Below are positions 1-9,743 of a DNA stretch of 64,000 nt, in pieces. This stretch comes from Archivesica marissinica (taxonomy: Eukaryota > Mollusca > Bivalvia > Venerida > Vesicomyidae). The position numbers were made by a program, and so were the translations under genes. The stretch is from positions 5,104,461-5,168,460 of the forward strand of contig CM026393.1 of the NCBI GenBank assembly GCA_014843695.1, read 5' to 3'. The notes under the pieces were generated by a model. The model made no database searches. It was given only the letters and a program-made list of their open reading frames with translations, and was not told where the DNA came from. How positions within the stretch are numbered: the first letter of the stretch is position 1; every line of letters begins with the position of its first letter.

Positions 1-2701
1 ATACTAGAGGACATAGAAAACGCACACCTACATTATATACTACAGGACATAGAAACCGCACACCTACATTATATACTAGAGGACATAGAAACTGCAGACC
101 TACATTATATACTAGAGGACATAGATAACGCACATCTACATTATATACTAGAGGACATAGAAAACGCACACTTACATTATATACTAGAGGACATAGAAAA
201 CGCACACCTACATTATATACTAGAGGACATAGAAAACGCACACCTACATTATATACTAGAGGACATAGAAAACGCACACCTACATTATATACTAGAGGAC
301 ATAGAAAACGCACACCTACATTATATACTAGAGGACATAGAAAACGCACACCTACATTATATACTAGAGGACATAGAAAACGCACACCTACATTATATAC
401 TAGAGGACATAGAAAACGCACACCTACATTATATACTAGAGGACATAGAAAACGCACACCTACATTATATACTAGAGGACATAGAAAACGCACACCTACA
501 TTATATACTAGAGGACATAGAAAACGCACACCTACATTATATACTAGAGGACATAGAAAACGCACACCTACATTATATACTAGAGGACATAGAAAACGCA
601 CACCTACATTATATACTAGAGGACATAGAAAACGCACACCTACATTATATACTAGAGGACATAGAAAACGCACACCTACATTATATACTAGAGGACATAG
701 AAAACGCACACCTACATTATATACTAGAGGACATAGAAAACGCACACCTACATTATATACTAGAGGACATAGAAAACGCACACCTACATTATATACTAGA
801 GGACATAGAAAACGCACACCTACATTATATACTAGAGGACATAGAAAACGCACACCTACATTATATACTAGAGGACATAGAAAACGCACACCTACATTAT
901 ATACTAGAGGACATAGAAAACGCACACCTACATTATATACTAGAGGACATAGAAAACGCACACCTACATTATATACTAGAGGACATAGAAAACGCACACC
1001 TACATTATATACTAGAGGACATAGAAAACGCACACCTACATTATATACTAGAGGACATAGAAAACGCACACCTACATTATATACTAGAGGACATAGAAAA
1101 CGCACACCTACATTATATACTAGAGGACATAGAAAACGCACACCTACATTATATACTAGAGGACATAGAAAACGCACACCTACATTATATACTAGAGGAC
1201 ATAGAAAACGCACACCTACATTATATACTAGAGGACATAGAAAACGCACACCTACATTATATACTAGAGGACATAGAAAACGCACACCTACATTATATAC
1301 TAGAGGACATAGAAAACGCACACCTACATTATATACTAGAGGACATAGAAAACGCACACCTACATTATATACTAGAGGACATAGAAAACGCACACCTACA
1401 TTATATACTAGAGGACATAGAAAACGCACACCTACATTATATACTAGAGGACATAGAAAACGCACACCTACATTATATACTAGAGGACATAGAAAACGCA
1501 CACCTACATTATATACTAGAGGACATAGAAAACGCACACCTACATTATATACTAGAGGACATAGAAAACGCACACCTACATTATATACTAGAGGACATAG
1601 AAAACGCACACCTACATTATATACTAGAGGACATAGAAAACGCACACCTACATTATATACTAGAGGACATAGAAAACGCACACCTACATTATATACTAGA
1701 GGACATAGAAAACGCACACCTACATTATATACTAGAGGACATAGAAAACGCACACCTACATTATATACTAGAGGACATAGAAAACGCACACCTACATTAT
1801 ATACTAGAGGACATAGAAAACGCACACCTACATTATATACTAGAGGACATAGAAAACGCACACCTACATTATATACTAGAGGACATAGAAAACGCACACC
1901 TACATTATATACTAGAGGACATAGAAAACGCACACCTACATTATATACTAGAGGACATAGAAAACGCACACCTACATTATATACTAGAGGACATAGATAA
2001 CGCACACCTACATTATATACTAGAGGACATAGATAACGCACACCTACATTATATACTAGAGGACATAGATAACGCACACCTACATTATATACTAGAGGAC
2101 ATAGAAAACGCACACCTACATTATATACTAGAGGACATAGATAACGCACACCTACATTATATACTAGAGGACATAGAAAACGCACACCTACATTATATAC
2201 TAGAGGACATAGAAAACGCACACCTACATTATATACTAGAGGACATAGAAAACGCACACCTACATTATATACTAGAGGACATAGAAAACGCACACCTACA
2301 TTATATACTAGAGGACATAGAAAAAGCATACCTACATTATATACTAGAGGACATAGAAAAAGCATACCTACATTATATACTAGAGGACATAGAAAACGCA
2401 CACCTACATTATATACTAGAGGACATAGAAAAAGCATACCTACATTATATACTAGAGGACATAGAAAAAGCATACCTACATTATATACTAGAGGACATAG
2501 AAAACGCACACCTACATTATATACTAGAGGACATAGAAAACGCACACCTACATTATATACTAGAGGACATAGAAAACGCACACCTACATTATATACTAGA
2601 GGACATAGAAAACGCACACCTACATTATATACTAGAGGACATAGAAAACGCACACCTACATTATATACTAGAGGACATGGAAAACGCACACCTACATTAT
2701 A
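1..2701. repeat. 36-bp satellite array (MITE-S terminal repeat, expanded)
   Basis: About 75 head-to-tail copies of a 36-bp monomer beginning ATACTAGAGGACATAGAAAA. Most copies are identical. Variants cluster near the ends: ATAGATAACG around 1990-2150, and AAAAAGCATACC around 2320-2470. The array is cut by the window start. The same array recurs at 40062-41012. The monomer also occurs once in inverted orientation at 2862-2888, which makes the monomer one terminal inverted repeat of a MITE-like element. Confidence 0.97.
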
Positions 2702-2888
2702 TGATTATTATTACATGAAAACGAAATACGAAGGATTTCATCAAAGATATACCACATCTTTATTACAAAACACAAACTGAACAACTAAAAATATTCCAAA
2801 ATGTTTAAAACTATGTATTTATATAGTTATTGTTTTTCATGTAAAAAAACACATATCCGAAGTGTGCGTTTGCTATGTCCTCTAGTAT
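2702..2888. mobile_element. MITE-S unique body and right terminal inverted repeat
   Basis: A non-repetitive body of about 160 bp follows the satellite. It ends at 2862-2888 with a 27-bp reverse complement of the satellite monomer (one mismatch). The same body and inverted end are found after the second 36-bp array at 41013-41199, with only a few substitutions. Array plus body plus inverted end therefore behave as one dispersed element. No coding capacity is visible. Its transposon superfamily is not determined. Confidence 0.8.
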
Positions 2889-3548
2889 GCATATTTCCAT
2901 TGCTACATGTGTAGTATTCACTCGTTTACTTCTAATATGCTACTGTGGATTGGTTTGGTGGTGTGGTTTCAGTGTATATGGGATTTAGTTGAGATTAGAC
3001 CTTTTCGATTACGTGCTCATCTTGGCGTTGTCGGTTCGTCCATGGGTTGTGCGCTGTCGTCAGATGAGCATGTTGCCTGTCTTCCAATGACAAAGTTCAT
3101 GTGAATCTCCGGCTTAATTGTACCGTCCTTCCATAAAAAAGAAATCTAAACTGAGATTAAATGAGACTAATTAAATTGAACTGAAATGAAACTGTATTTT
3201 ACAAGCATGGCTGTGCTATTGATTCACACACTAGATGCGTTCTAATATTTGTTATCACAGTGCCTTTCAACCATGCACGTGTAATTAAATGTATTAAACT
3301 TGACAGAACGATAATATTGAAGACATGCAGTGCTTTAATGGTCAATGGTCGATTAAACATGTTTATATATTCATCAAAAATGTTTTCTTAACGGTTACCA
3401 CACCGTAAAACAACGAATGTAGTAGAGTAATTTTAAAATCGATAGCGGCGGGATATCTGGACATGCGCCAATTCCTTTGCACGTGTATGTATGTATGTAT
3501 GTATAATGTGTCTAAAATGTGTGTTGAACATAAGGTGTCAACCCTATC
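2889..3548. other. No gene seen; short TATG microsatellite
   Basis: AT-rich non-coding sequence. The only structure noticed is a short (ATGT)n run at about 3485-3504. A 65-codon ORF here has no recognisable features. Confidence 0.6.
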
Positions 3549-3559
3549 GATATGACCAG

Positions 3560-3853
3560 ACAGACGGATATGTAGTCCAGTGGTAATACGCTGGACTGGT
3601 AATCCAGGGATCGCAGGTTCGATCCCCCGTCTGACCCTAATAAAATTAACAGTCTTTCAGATGGGACGTTAAACCGAGGTCTCGTGTCGGTGCTTTACAC
3701 CGTGCACTTAAAAGAACCAGAGGAGACTCTGGAATGGGTCTCTTTCTGTATCATTGCACTACCATTCAAAAATCTAAAATGACTAATCTCTTCAGGAGGC
3801 GTCGCTCATATGGGCAACCGGTAGCGACGATAAATAAACGTAAAACACACAAA
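3560..3853 (+). mobile_element. SINE-A, full length with target-site duplication
   Basis: The tRNA-related head has a pol III A box (TAGTCCAGTGG) and B box (GGTTCGATCCC), and its ends CAGACGG and CCGTCTG pair as an acceptor stem. Then come a central domain (TTTCAGATGGGACGTTAAAC), a body ending CCGGTAGCGACGATAAATAA, and an A-rich tail. The 11-bp direct repeat GATATGACCAG lies at 3549-3559 and 3854-3864, so the insertion boundaries are clear. The anticodon loop reads CTGGTAA, suggesting a threonine-type ancestor; this is inference. An 81-codon ORF across it is not a gene. Confidence 0.95.
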
Positions 3854-4184
3854 GATATGACCAGTCGGTTGACTGAACCATATCCGTGCAGGCCAGCTGG
3901 GTTACTATCCGTCCATATCAGAATGAACCCATTGCGAGATTCGAATCTACGACCTCCTGCTCTGTTACGGACACCGTAACAACTAGGCCACGGTGACTAT
4001 ACATACTTATTCCTACTAGAGCATCTCAGCTATAATAACTAATATCGCTGGGTACTAATCGCAGGGTACCGCTTGCTCTGCTCAAAAATCGTATCTGCTT
4101 ATTCCTAACCACGTTACCTTCTCAACCTACTTGATATGTTTACTATCTGCGTTCGTGTCGGAATGTAGATTACTGTTATTTATA

Positions 4185-4665
4185 TATGAAATGCATCTCA
4201 ACAGACATTTACCTACAGGGGCTGAAATAATGCATTCCAGCTGATATTTACCTACAGGGGCTGAAATAATGCATTCCAGCAGATATTTACTTACAGGGGC
4301 GGTCATAATGCATCTCAACAAACATTTACCTACATGGGGCGGATATAATGCATTTCAACAGATATTTACTTACAGGGGCGGCAATAATGCATCTCAACAG
4401 ATATTTACCTACAGGGGCAGATAAAATGCATCTCAACATATATTTACCTACAGGGGCGGGTATAATTCATCTCAACAGATATTTACTTACATGGGCGGTT
4501 ATAATGCATCTCAACAGATATTTACCTACAGGGGCTGAAGTAATGCATTCCAGCAGATATTTACCTACAGGGGCTGAAATAATGCATTCCAACAGATATT
4601 TACCTACAGGGGCGGGTATATGCATCTCAACAGATATTTACTTACAGGGGCGGTTATAATGCATC
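4185..4665. repeat. 39-bp minisatellite
   Basis: About 12 copies of a 39-bp unit containing CAGATATTTACCTACAGGGG. Copies differ at a few positions (CAACAG/CCAGCA, GCTGAA/GCGGGT). The unit is a multiple of three, so both strands stay open (ORFs of 103 and 64 codons); these are not genes. Confidence 0.95.
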
Positions 4666-4734
4666 TCGCCAGAGGGACAGATATAAAATAGTGAACTTAA
4701 CCGAAAACATAACAATACCTGAATCAACAAGCAT

Positions 4735-5117
4735 AATGAGAGACATCTGTAATGTTCTATTACCTCCCTTTGCAGATAAAGTCTGGTTTATTCCAAAATG
4801 TGAATAGGTCCTTTTAGCTATAATCCTTTGTTTATACAGTTGTTCCGTAACCAGACGTTGCGGTATGATAATTGTAGAATTTATCAAAATCGTGTTAATT
4901 AACTGATATCATTGTATTACAAATAAGTACCCATTGCATGTACTGTGGGAGATATGTCGAGATATAGTAATTTATTAAACATATAAAGCGATAGTGGAAT
5001 ACAATTGCTAGCATGTTGTGCAAAGGAAACAACGATAAAAACAGAAGAAAACACTTAATAGGATCTATCTTCTTTTAGAGAGTATTCAGGGACAGTAACT
5101 GACCGATGTCTCTCATT
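4735..5117. mobile_element. MITE-M copy 1 (complete)
   Basis: A 383-bp element bounded by AATGAGAGACATC and its reverse complement GATGTCTCTCATT. Two other near-complete copies lie at 12810-13192 and 55974-56352, with degenerate copies elsewhere, so the family is defined from the window alone. Target-site duplications are not obvious and there is no coding capacity. Confidence 0.88.
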
Positions 5118-5277
5118 GCTATATCTAATTCATTGGAACTGAGAATCGTTTATATATGCACAGATTCTGTTAACATATTGGCCTAGGAGTATAACATTGA
5201 TATATATATATATCAGTACCTTCGGGTATTCACAGGGCAATAGCATCAACACCCATACTATATATACTTATAATGCC

Positions 5278-5595
5278 TCCGTGGTCGAGTGGTTAAGGTC
5301 GTTGACTTGTATACCACTGTAACCTATCATCACTGATGGGCACGGGTTCGCCTCCGTGGTCGAGTGGTTAAGGTCGCTGACGTGTATACCACTGTAACCT
5401 ATCATCACTGGTGGGCATGGGTTCGAGCCCCGCTCAGGCCGTGTCTCATTTATATGAAAAAGTTGGCAGTTTCTTACGCACCCAAGTACTGGTTAACCGC
5501 TGGAGCCTGCTCAGGAAAGGTGTTGTTAGGTAAACTGCCCGCCGGCGATATAGCCCAAAATGGTGCTGATGCAGGCGTAAAACCCGAAATATAAT
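5278..5595 (+). mobile_element. SINE-D-like element with duplicated tRNA-like head
   Basis: A serine/leucine-tRNA-like head (GTGGTCGAGTGGTTAAGGTC, then GGGTTCG) starts near 5281 and is repeated in tandem at 5349, a unit of about 68 bp. Only the second head continues into GAGCCCCGCTC and a body that ends in AT repeats near 5590. The body has no other clear copy here, so assignment to SINE-D rests on the head alone. Confidence 0.6.
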
Positions 5596-6600
5596 ATATA
5601 ACATAATATATACTTATATATATGTGAATACCCAAAGGTACTGATAAACATAACACAGAGCTCGAAACTAGAACTGATGGCTGGAAAACAAATATTTCTG
5701 AAGTTCAATGTCATTGCTGAAGCAGATGTGTATCTGAAAACGTACCTGGTTTTATTTCGATAAAATTCAGCAGATGTGCTTTGCAATTAACACATACGTT
5801 CAGTGTATGGAGATGAAAAAATGGGGGGGGGGAACCTGTACATAACATTACTTTGTTTCATTCCTCCTATTACTCGAAGAATAATCTTTGAACGGTAAAG
5901 TGATTTGATTTAAAGGCCTGCAGTTTGACCCCGTCCAATTGTAAAGATTTATACTTTACTACCTGTTCCATGTGATTAGTGGCTTGTATCAACAATGTAG
6001 CAGTACATTCAGTATAATTTGGCGTATGTAGGTATTTTCTAACGGTTAATATGCACGATCACTCTGTGAGCTGAGAATTAGTCAAAATGAGGCCCTGACA
6101 ATTTAAGTAAACGTATATTATTGATTGTAAAGAAAATTGATAGTTATGAGTATTCAAACTACATAATCCAGATCAGCCCAGGGACATAGATTACATGTTA
6201 TGTAGGTGCCTCATCAGCCGTAGCGTAATCACTGAGACTGATAATGTTATCATGTATAATGTGCGCTATGTTGTGATCTGTGCAATCTAATTCAAAATTC
6301 AGTTCATGTGTTGACCTAATCAAAAAAAAATTGTATGCATGTATATAATATGTATGTATTTATATGAATAAACTATATGTGTTCGTTATATGGTAACCTT
6401 CATACTTCATTTAATTATATATCTACAGTATTATTCGCAAGTTTTCTGTTATATTTTAAATATTTCTCTGTGTCAGTGTGTGTTTACCGATATTGATGCT
6501 ACATAATAATCACAGTGAATGCTATGAGTACATGTATAATATTATAATTATAATCTCTTGAACATACGAGTATTACACATATTCTGCCGATTTCTACAAG
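5596..6600. other. No gene seen; holds one arm of a long inverted repeat
   Basis: Non-coding AT-rich sequence with a G9-10 run near 5823. The one notable structure is the 62-nt arm at 5910-5971, described separately. Confidence 0.55.
5910..5971. repeat. Long inverted repeat, left arm
   Basis: These 62 nt are the exact reverse complement of 6754-6815, which lies inside the 98-codon ORF. The arms are about 780 nt apart. No mismatch was seen by eye. Confidence 0.93.
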
Positions 6601-6897
6601 ATGCCATTGAGTAAAATAACAATGTATGTAACTGATGAGCAGAGAAAAGAATTGCTGACTTTCTTGCAAAATAAGAACTGGGACGTAGAGATGGAAATAG
6701 AAGAAACAGCCACCGCCATGCCCGTTGCAGAGGCTGCTTACGTACCTCCCCCTATGGAACAGGTAGTAAAGTATAAATCTTTACAATTGGACGGGGTCAA
6801 ACTGCAGGCCTTTAAGCCATTGCACGATAGCGGCAGATTCAACCACTTTTGCAAACAGCATAAAACCAGACCAGACGGCACAGAACGTGCGGTGTGA
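6601..6897 (+). CDS. Putative small protein or exon, 98 aa, unknown function
   Basis: I do not recognise this protein. It is the only ORF outside repeats with the composition of ordinary protein: a charged N-terminal half (DEQRKELLTFLQNKNWDVEM), a Pro-rich turn (VPPP near residue 50), then a mixed hydrophobic and basic C-terminus ending RPDGTERAV. There is no signal peptide or membrane segment. The ATG context is AAG-ATG-C, with A at -3. A run resembling a splice acceptor (TTTCTACAAG) ends right at the ATG, so this may be an exon rather than a whole gene. Codons 52-72 coincide with the right arm of the 62-nt inverted repeat, and a small foldback starts at the stop codon. A transposon-derived ORF fragment is an alternative. 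Confidence 0.4.
   Translation: MPLSKITMYVTDEQRKELLTFLQNKNWDVEMEIEETATAMPVAEAAYVPPPMEQVVKYKSLQLDGVKLQAFKPLHDSGRFNHFCKQHKTRPDGTERAV
6754..6815. repeat. Long inverted repeat, right arm (inside the 98-aa ORF)
   Basis: Exact reverse complement of 5910-5971. A transcript crossing both arms could form a 62-bp duplex with a loop of about 780 nt. Confidence 0.93.
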
Positions 6898-6972
6898 TCA
6901 GTCTATACTGTTGCTATTCGGATAGTGGAGCTAAACAGTTGGCTGAATAGCAAACAACATATATCCTGATCA
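6895..6972. repeat. Small foldback at the ORF stop codon
   Basis: TGATCAG at the left edge pairs with CTGATCA at the right. GTTGCTATTCGG pairs imperfectly with CTGAATAGCAAAC inside. It may be a short MITE remnant. Confidence 0.5.
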
Positions 6973-7004
6973 GAGGCAGCGTTACTCCGCTTTCGATCTG
7001 TGGT

Positions 7005-7146
7005 CTGGAGGTTATAAAACTTTTCTCCAATCTCAAAACTCAGTCTCAAGCATCTGATTGGTTCAGCTGACAGCAACACTCAGAATCAACCAATCAGATC
7101 ACTTGAGCTTGAGTTTGAGATCTGAGAAAAGTTTTATAATCTCGGA
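7005..7146. mobile_element. MITE-F copy 1 (foldback element)
   Basis: About 135 bp that folds almost end to end. GGTTATAAAACTTTTCTC at the left pairs with GAGAAAAGTTTTATAATC at the right, and inner segments around CTGATTGGTT/AACCAATCAG also pair. A second copy in opposite orientation lies at 20326-20459. Confidence 0.88.
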
Positions 7147-7339
7147 GCCACATTGCATATGTGGTTTTATTTACTCAGCGGACAAACGGTTTATTTTTAT
7201 TTAGCCATATTTTATTGCACATGTAATACATTCTACAATACAATATTACATGCGAGCATGACTCAGATGTGAAATAAGTTAACAGATTATAAGGCACATA
7301 TATACATTTGTGTAAAATAGCAAAAGGGTCGGGCCATAT

Positions 7340-7515
7340 AGGTAATAGTGGAGCCGTTACGATTGTGCCCTTAGGCAAGGCATTTAAATTCCACATTGCC
7401 TCTTCTCTCTCCCTCGTGGCGATGGATTCCATCAGGAATGAGGTCTCGAAAGTGATTTATATAAGTTGAAATAACTTGTTTCGCAATCGAGCTAAAATAA
7501 ATTTGTATAAACTAG
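7340..7515 (+). mobile_element. SINE-B, head missing
   Basis: Starts in GGAGCCGTTACGATTGTGCC and runs through the conserved body GGCGATGGATTCCATCAGGA to the 3' end TTTGTATAAACTA. The tRNA-like head is replaced by unrelated sequence, as expected of a 5'-truncated insertion. Confidence 0.9.
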
Positions 7516-7866
7516 GTAATAGAACACCTGACTATACCTGACTATGTGTGTGTGGAATATATGAGATTGTGTCTGCCAGGGGAGGTAATAGAACACACAA
7601 GCAATTATTAACGTAACGTATCACGGAACACCTGACTATACCTGACTATGTGTGTGTGGACTATATGAGACTGTGTCTGCCAGGGGAGGTAATAGAACAC
7701 ACAAGCAATTATTAACGTAACGTATCACGGAACACCTGACTATACCTGACTATGTGTGTGTGGAATATATGAGACTGTGTCTGCCAGGGGAGGTAATAGA
7801 ACACACAAGCAATAATTAACGTAGCGTATCACGGAACACCTGACTATACCTGACTATGTGTGTGTT
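7513..7866. repeat. 104-bp tandem repeat derived from a MITE-M fragment
   Basis: About 3.4 units of 104 bp with starts near 7625, 7729 and 7833. The core TCTGCCAGGGGAGGTAATAG matches reverse-strand MITE-M. A single related unit lies at about 8310-8413. The array and that single unit both run into a reverse SINE-A tail through the same TGTGTGTGTTTTACG junction. Confidence 0.88.
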
Positions 7867-7952
7867 TTACGTTTATTTATCGTCGCTATCGGTTGCCCAT
7901 ATGAGCGACGGTTCCTGAAGAGATTAGTCATTTTAGATTGTTGGAGGATTGA
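7861..7952 (-). mobile_element. SINE-A 3' fragment
   Basis: Reverse-strand 3' end only, from GTTTTACGTTTATTTATCGT to the TTGGAGGAT region. The body and head are missing. Confidence 0.88.
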
Positions 7953-8051
7953 CGCTATTTCTATTGACATATGTTACATAAAGCAGACAATAGGGGTATT
8001 TGGAAGGCAACTAGCCTGGTGTGATATGCAGCAATAGTCAAATACTGCGAG

Positions 8052-8360
8052 ACATTGGTCAGTTACCCCCCCCCTACTTAAGGGGGATAGGCTTTTTAAA
8101 TTGATTTCCTCCGTTTTCACCGTGACTTCCTTTGAATCACATTTCATACCTTATGTTTATTACATTATTAAATTTCGACAGATATACACTAACTTTATAC
8201 GTTATTGTAAAAGCATATTATGAATTGATTGCATCATTTTGATAAAATCAAATTTATCATACCGCAGCATCTGGTTAGGATAAATGATTCCATCTATTCG
8301 AACCATTGTACAGTTCGGAATATACGAGACTTTATCTGCCAAGGGAGGTAATAGAACACT
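8052..8360 (-). mobile_element. MITE-M, degenerate, reverse orientation
   Basis: Scattered but ordered matches to reverse MITE-M: TTGGTCAGTTAC, TGATTTCCTCCGTTTTCACC, ATTTTGATAAAATCAAATTT, and TTATCTGCCAAGGGAGGTAA. It carries several indels, including a C-rich stretch near 8067. Confidence 0.7.
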
Positions 8361-8409
8361 CAAGCAATAATTAACGTAATGTATCACGGAACACCTGACT
8401 ATACCGTTA

Positions 8410-8512
8410 CGTGTGTGTGTTTTACGTTTATTTATCGTCGCTACCGGTTGCCCATATGAGCGACGCCTCCTGAAGAGATTAGTCATTTTAGATTTTTGGA
8501 GGGTAGTGCATC
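8410..8512 (-). mobile_element. SINE-A 3' fragment
   Basis: Reverse-strand 3' end of SINE-A, ending in TTTTGGAGGGTAGTGCAT. It joins the same upstream sequence as the fragment at 7861, so one of the two is probably a duplicate of the other. Confidence 0.88.
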
Positions 8513-8520
8513 TGTAAATT

Positions 8521-8700
8521 GTTTTTATAAATTAACTAACATGATTTGGATAAACTCACATGAATCATAACGCAACATCCGGTTAGGGAACAACCGTAAA
8601 AATAAAGGATTCCAACTGATAGGACCGCTATACATTTAGGGATCAATATGACTTTATCTGCCAAGTGAGGTAATGGAAAAGCCAGTGATATCCCTCATTC
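8521..8700 (-). mobile_element. MITE-M fragment, reverse orientation
   Basis: Matches the left half of MITE-M in reverse: CAACATCCGGTTAGGGAACA, TAAAGGATTCCAACTGATAG, TTATCTGCCAAGTGAGGTAA, then a decayed end CCCTCATT. Confidence 0.7.
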
Positions 8701-8739
8701 TGATTGTTATTTACGGTTCAAGCAAATAGATGATATTAA

Positions 8740-8976
8740 CCCTTTCAACACCACAGACCTCTAAATTGGCTTACAAAAAAAGTGTAGATCCAGATGAGCC
8801 GGCTCGTGACGAGCCGTCTCATCAGGATCTGCACTTTTTTCAAGTAATATAACTATTTTTAGAAACAAAATTACCCATTTTGATAAATGAACTGATCCAA
8901 ATGTAATTTTGTTATTAATTTATTGGTCTAAAAATATCATGGACCAGTCCATGTCAGTTACTTGGTGTTGAATGGG
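8740..8976. mobile_element. piggyBac-like MITE, 237 bp
   Basis: Bounded by TTAA at 8736-8739 and 8977-8980. The terminal inverted repeats are CCCTTTCAACACCA and TTGGTGTTGAATGGG. TTAA target duplication with CCC-starting ends is the known signature of piggyBac-type elements. A strong internal hairpin at about 8776-8840 (arms GTGTAGATCC.../...GGATCTGCAC around CCGGCTCG) sits off-centre. No transposase is present. Confidence 0.85.
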
Positions 8977-8989
8977 TTAATAGCTAATC

Positions 8990-9482
8990 GTGACAGTGTG
9001 CTCGTAGTGCGTTCGCTTATGGTGTGAGAGGCCTGTAGTTCACACTTAGTTGTAGTCGTTACGATTTTACCATTATGTAAGGTACTTAAATTCCACATTG
9101 CCTCTTCTCTCTATGTCTGTGGACGGGTAATCAAGGGATCGCAGGTTCGATCCCCTGTCTGACCCTAGTCTTTCAGATCGGACTTTAAACCGATGTCTCG
9201 CGTCGGTGCTGCACATCGTGCACGTGAAAGAACCAGAGGAGAATATGGACTGGTTCTCTCTCTCTCTGTATCATTGCACTATCCTCCAAAATCTAAAATG
9301 ACTAATCTCTTCAGGATGCGTCACTCACATGGGCAACCGGTAGCGACGATAAATAAACGTAAAATATATATAACTCTCTATTTCTCTCTCATGCATGGCG
9401 ATGAATTCCATCAGGAATAATATCGAGAGAGCATTTAACTAATGTTCTAACAACTTGTTTTGCAATCGATCTAACATAAATA
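8990..9482 (+). mobile_element. SINE-B interrupted by a SINE-A
   Basis: The left part (8990-9113) is a decayed head and the body as far as CACATTGCCTCTTCTCTCT. The right part (from about 9371) resumes with TTCTCTCTCATGCATGGCGA and runs to the 3' end TATGTATAAACTGA. The intervening sequence is SINE-A, so the order of insertion is B then A. Confidence 0.85.
9114..9370 (+). mobile_element. SINE-A nested in SINE-B
   Basis: Begins part-way through the tRNA-like head (GGTAATCAAGGGATCGCAGG), then central domain and tail to AATAAACGTAAAATATATA. It is more diverged than most copies. Confidence 0.88.
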
Positions 9483-9743
9483 TGTATAAACTGAATGCTA
9501 TTAATAAATCGATGTCTTTGAGTATGCGCAATAACAACAAATTGCATATTGTGAGTTCAAACCATATTTATGAAATGAATTTTGAAACTTTGTTTCTTAA
9601 GCGAGCCATTTTGCGAGATTTATAGGAAAATTCCAAAACGAGTTTCACAAAAATTAATATGGTATGAAATCATCACGAGATTAAGATTATGTGTTTCCGG
9701 TGTGCAGTAAGTCTGGTAATCTTCTAGCTCATACCGTGGTAGC

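Noticed and set aside
3561..3640. Genuine tRNA gene
   Set aside because: The tRNA-like part is the head of a SINE with body, tail and target duplication; the T-stem is degenerate and many dispersed copies exist.
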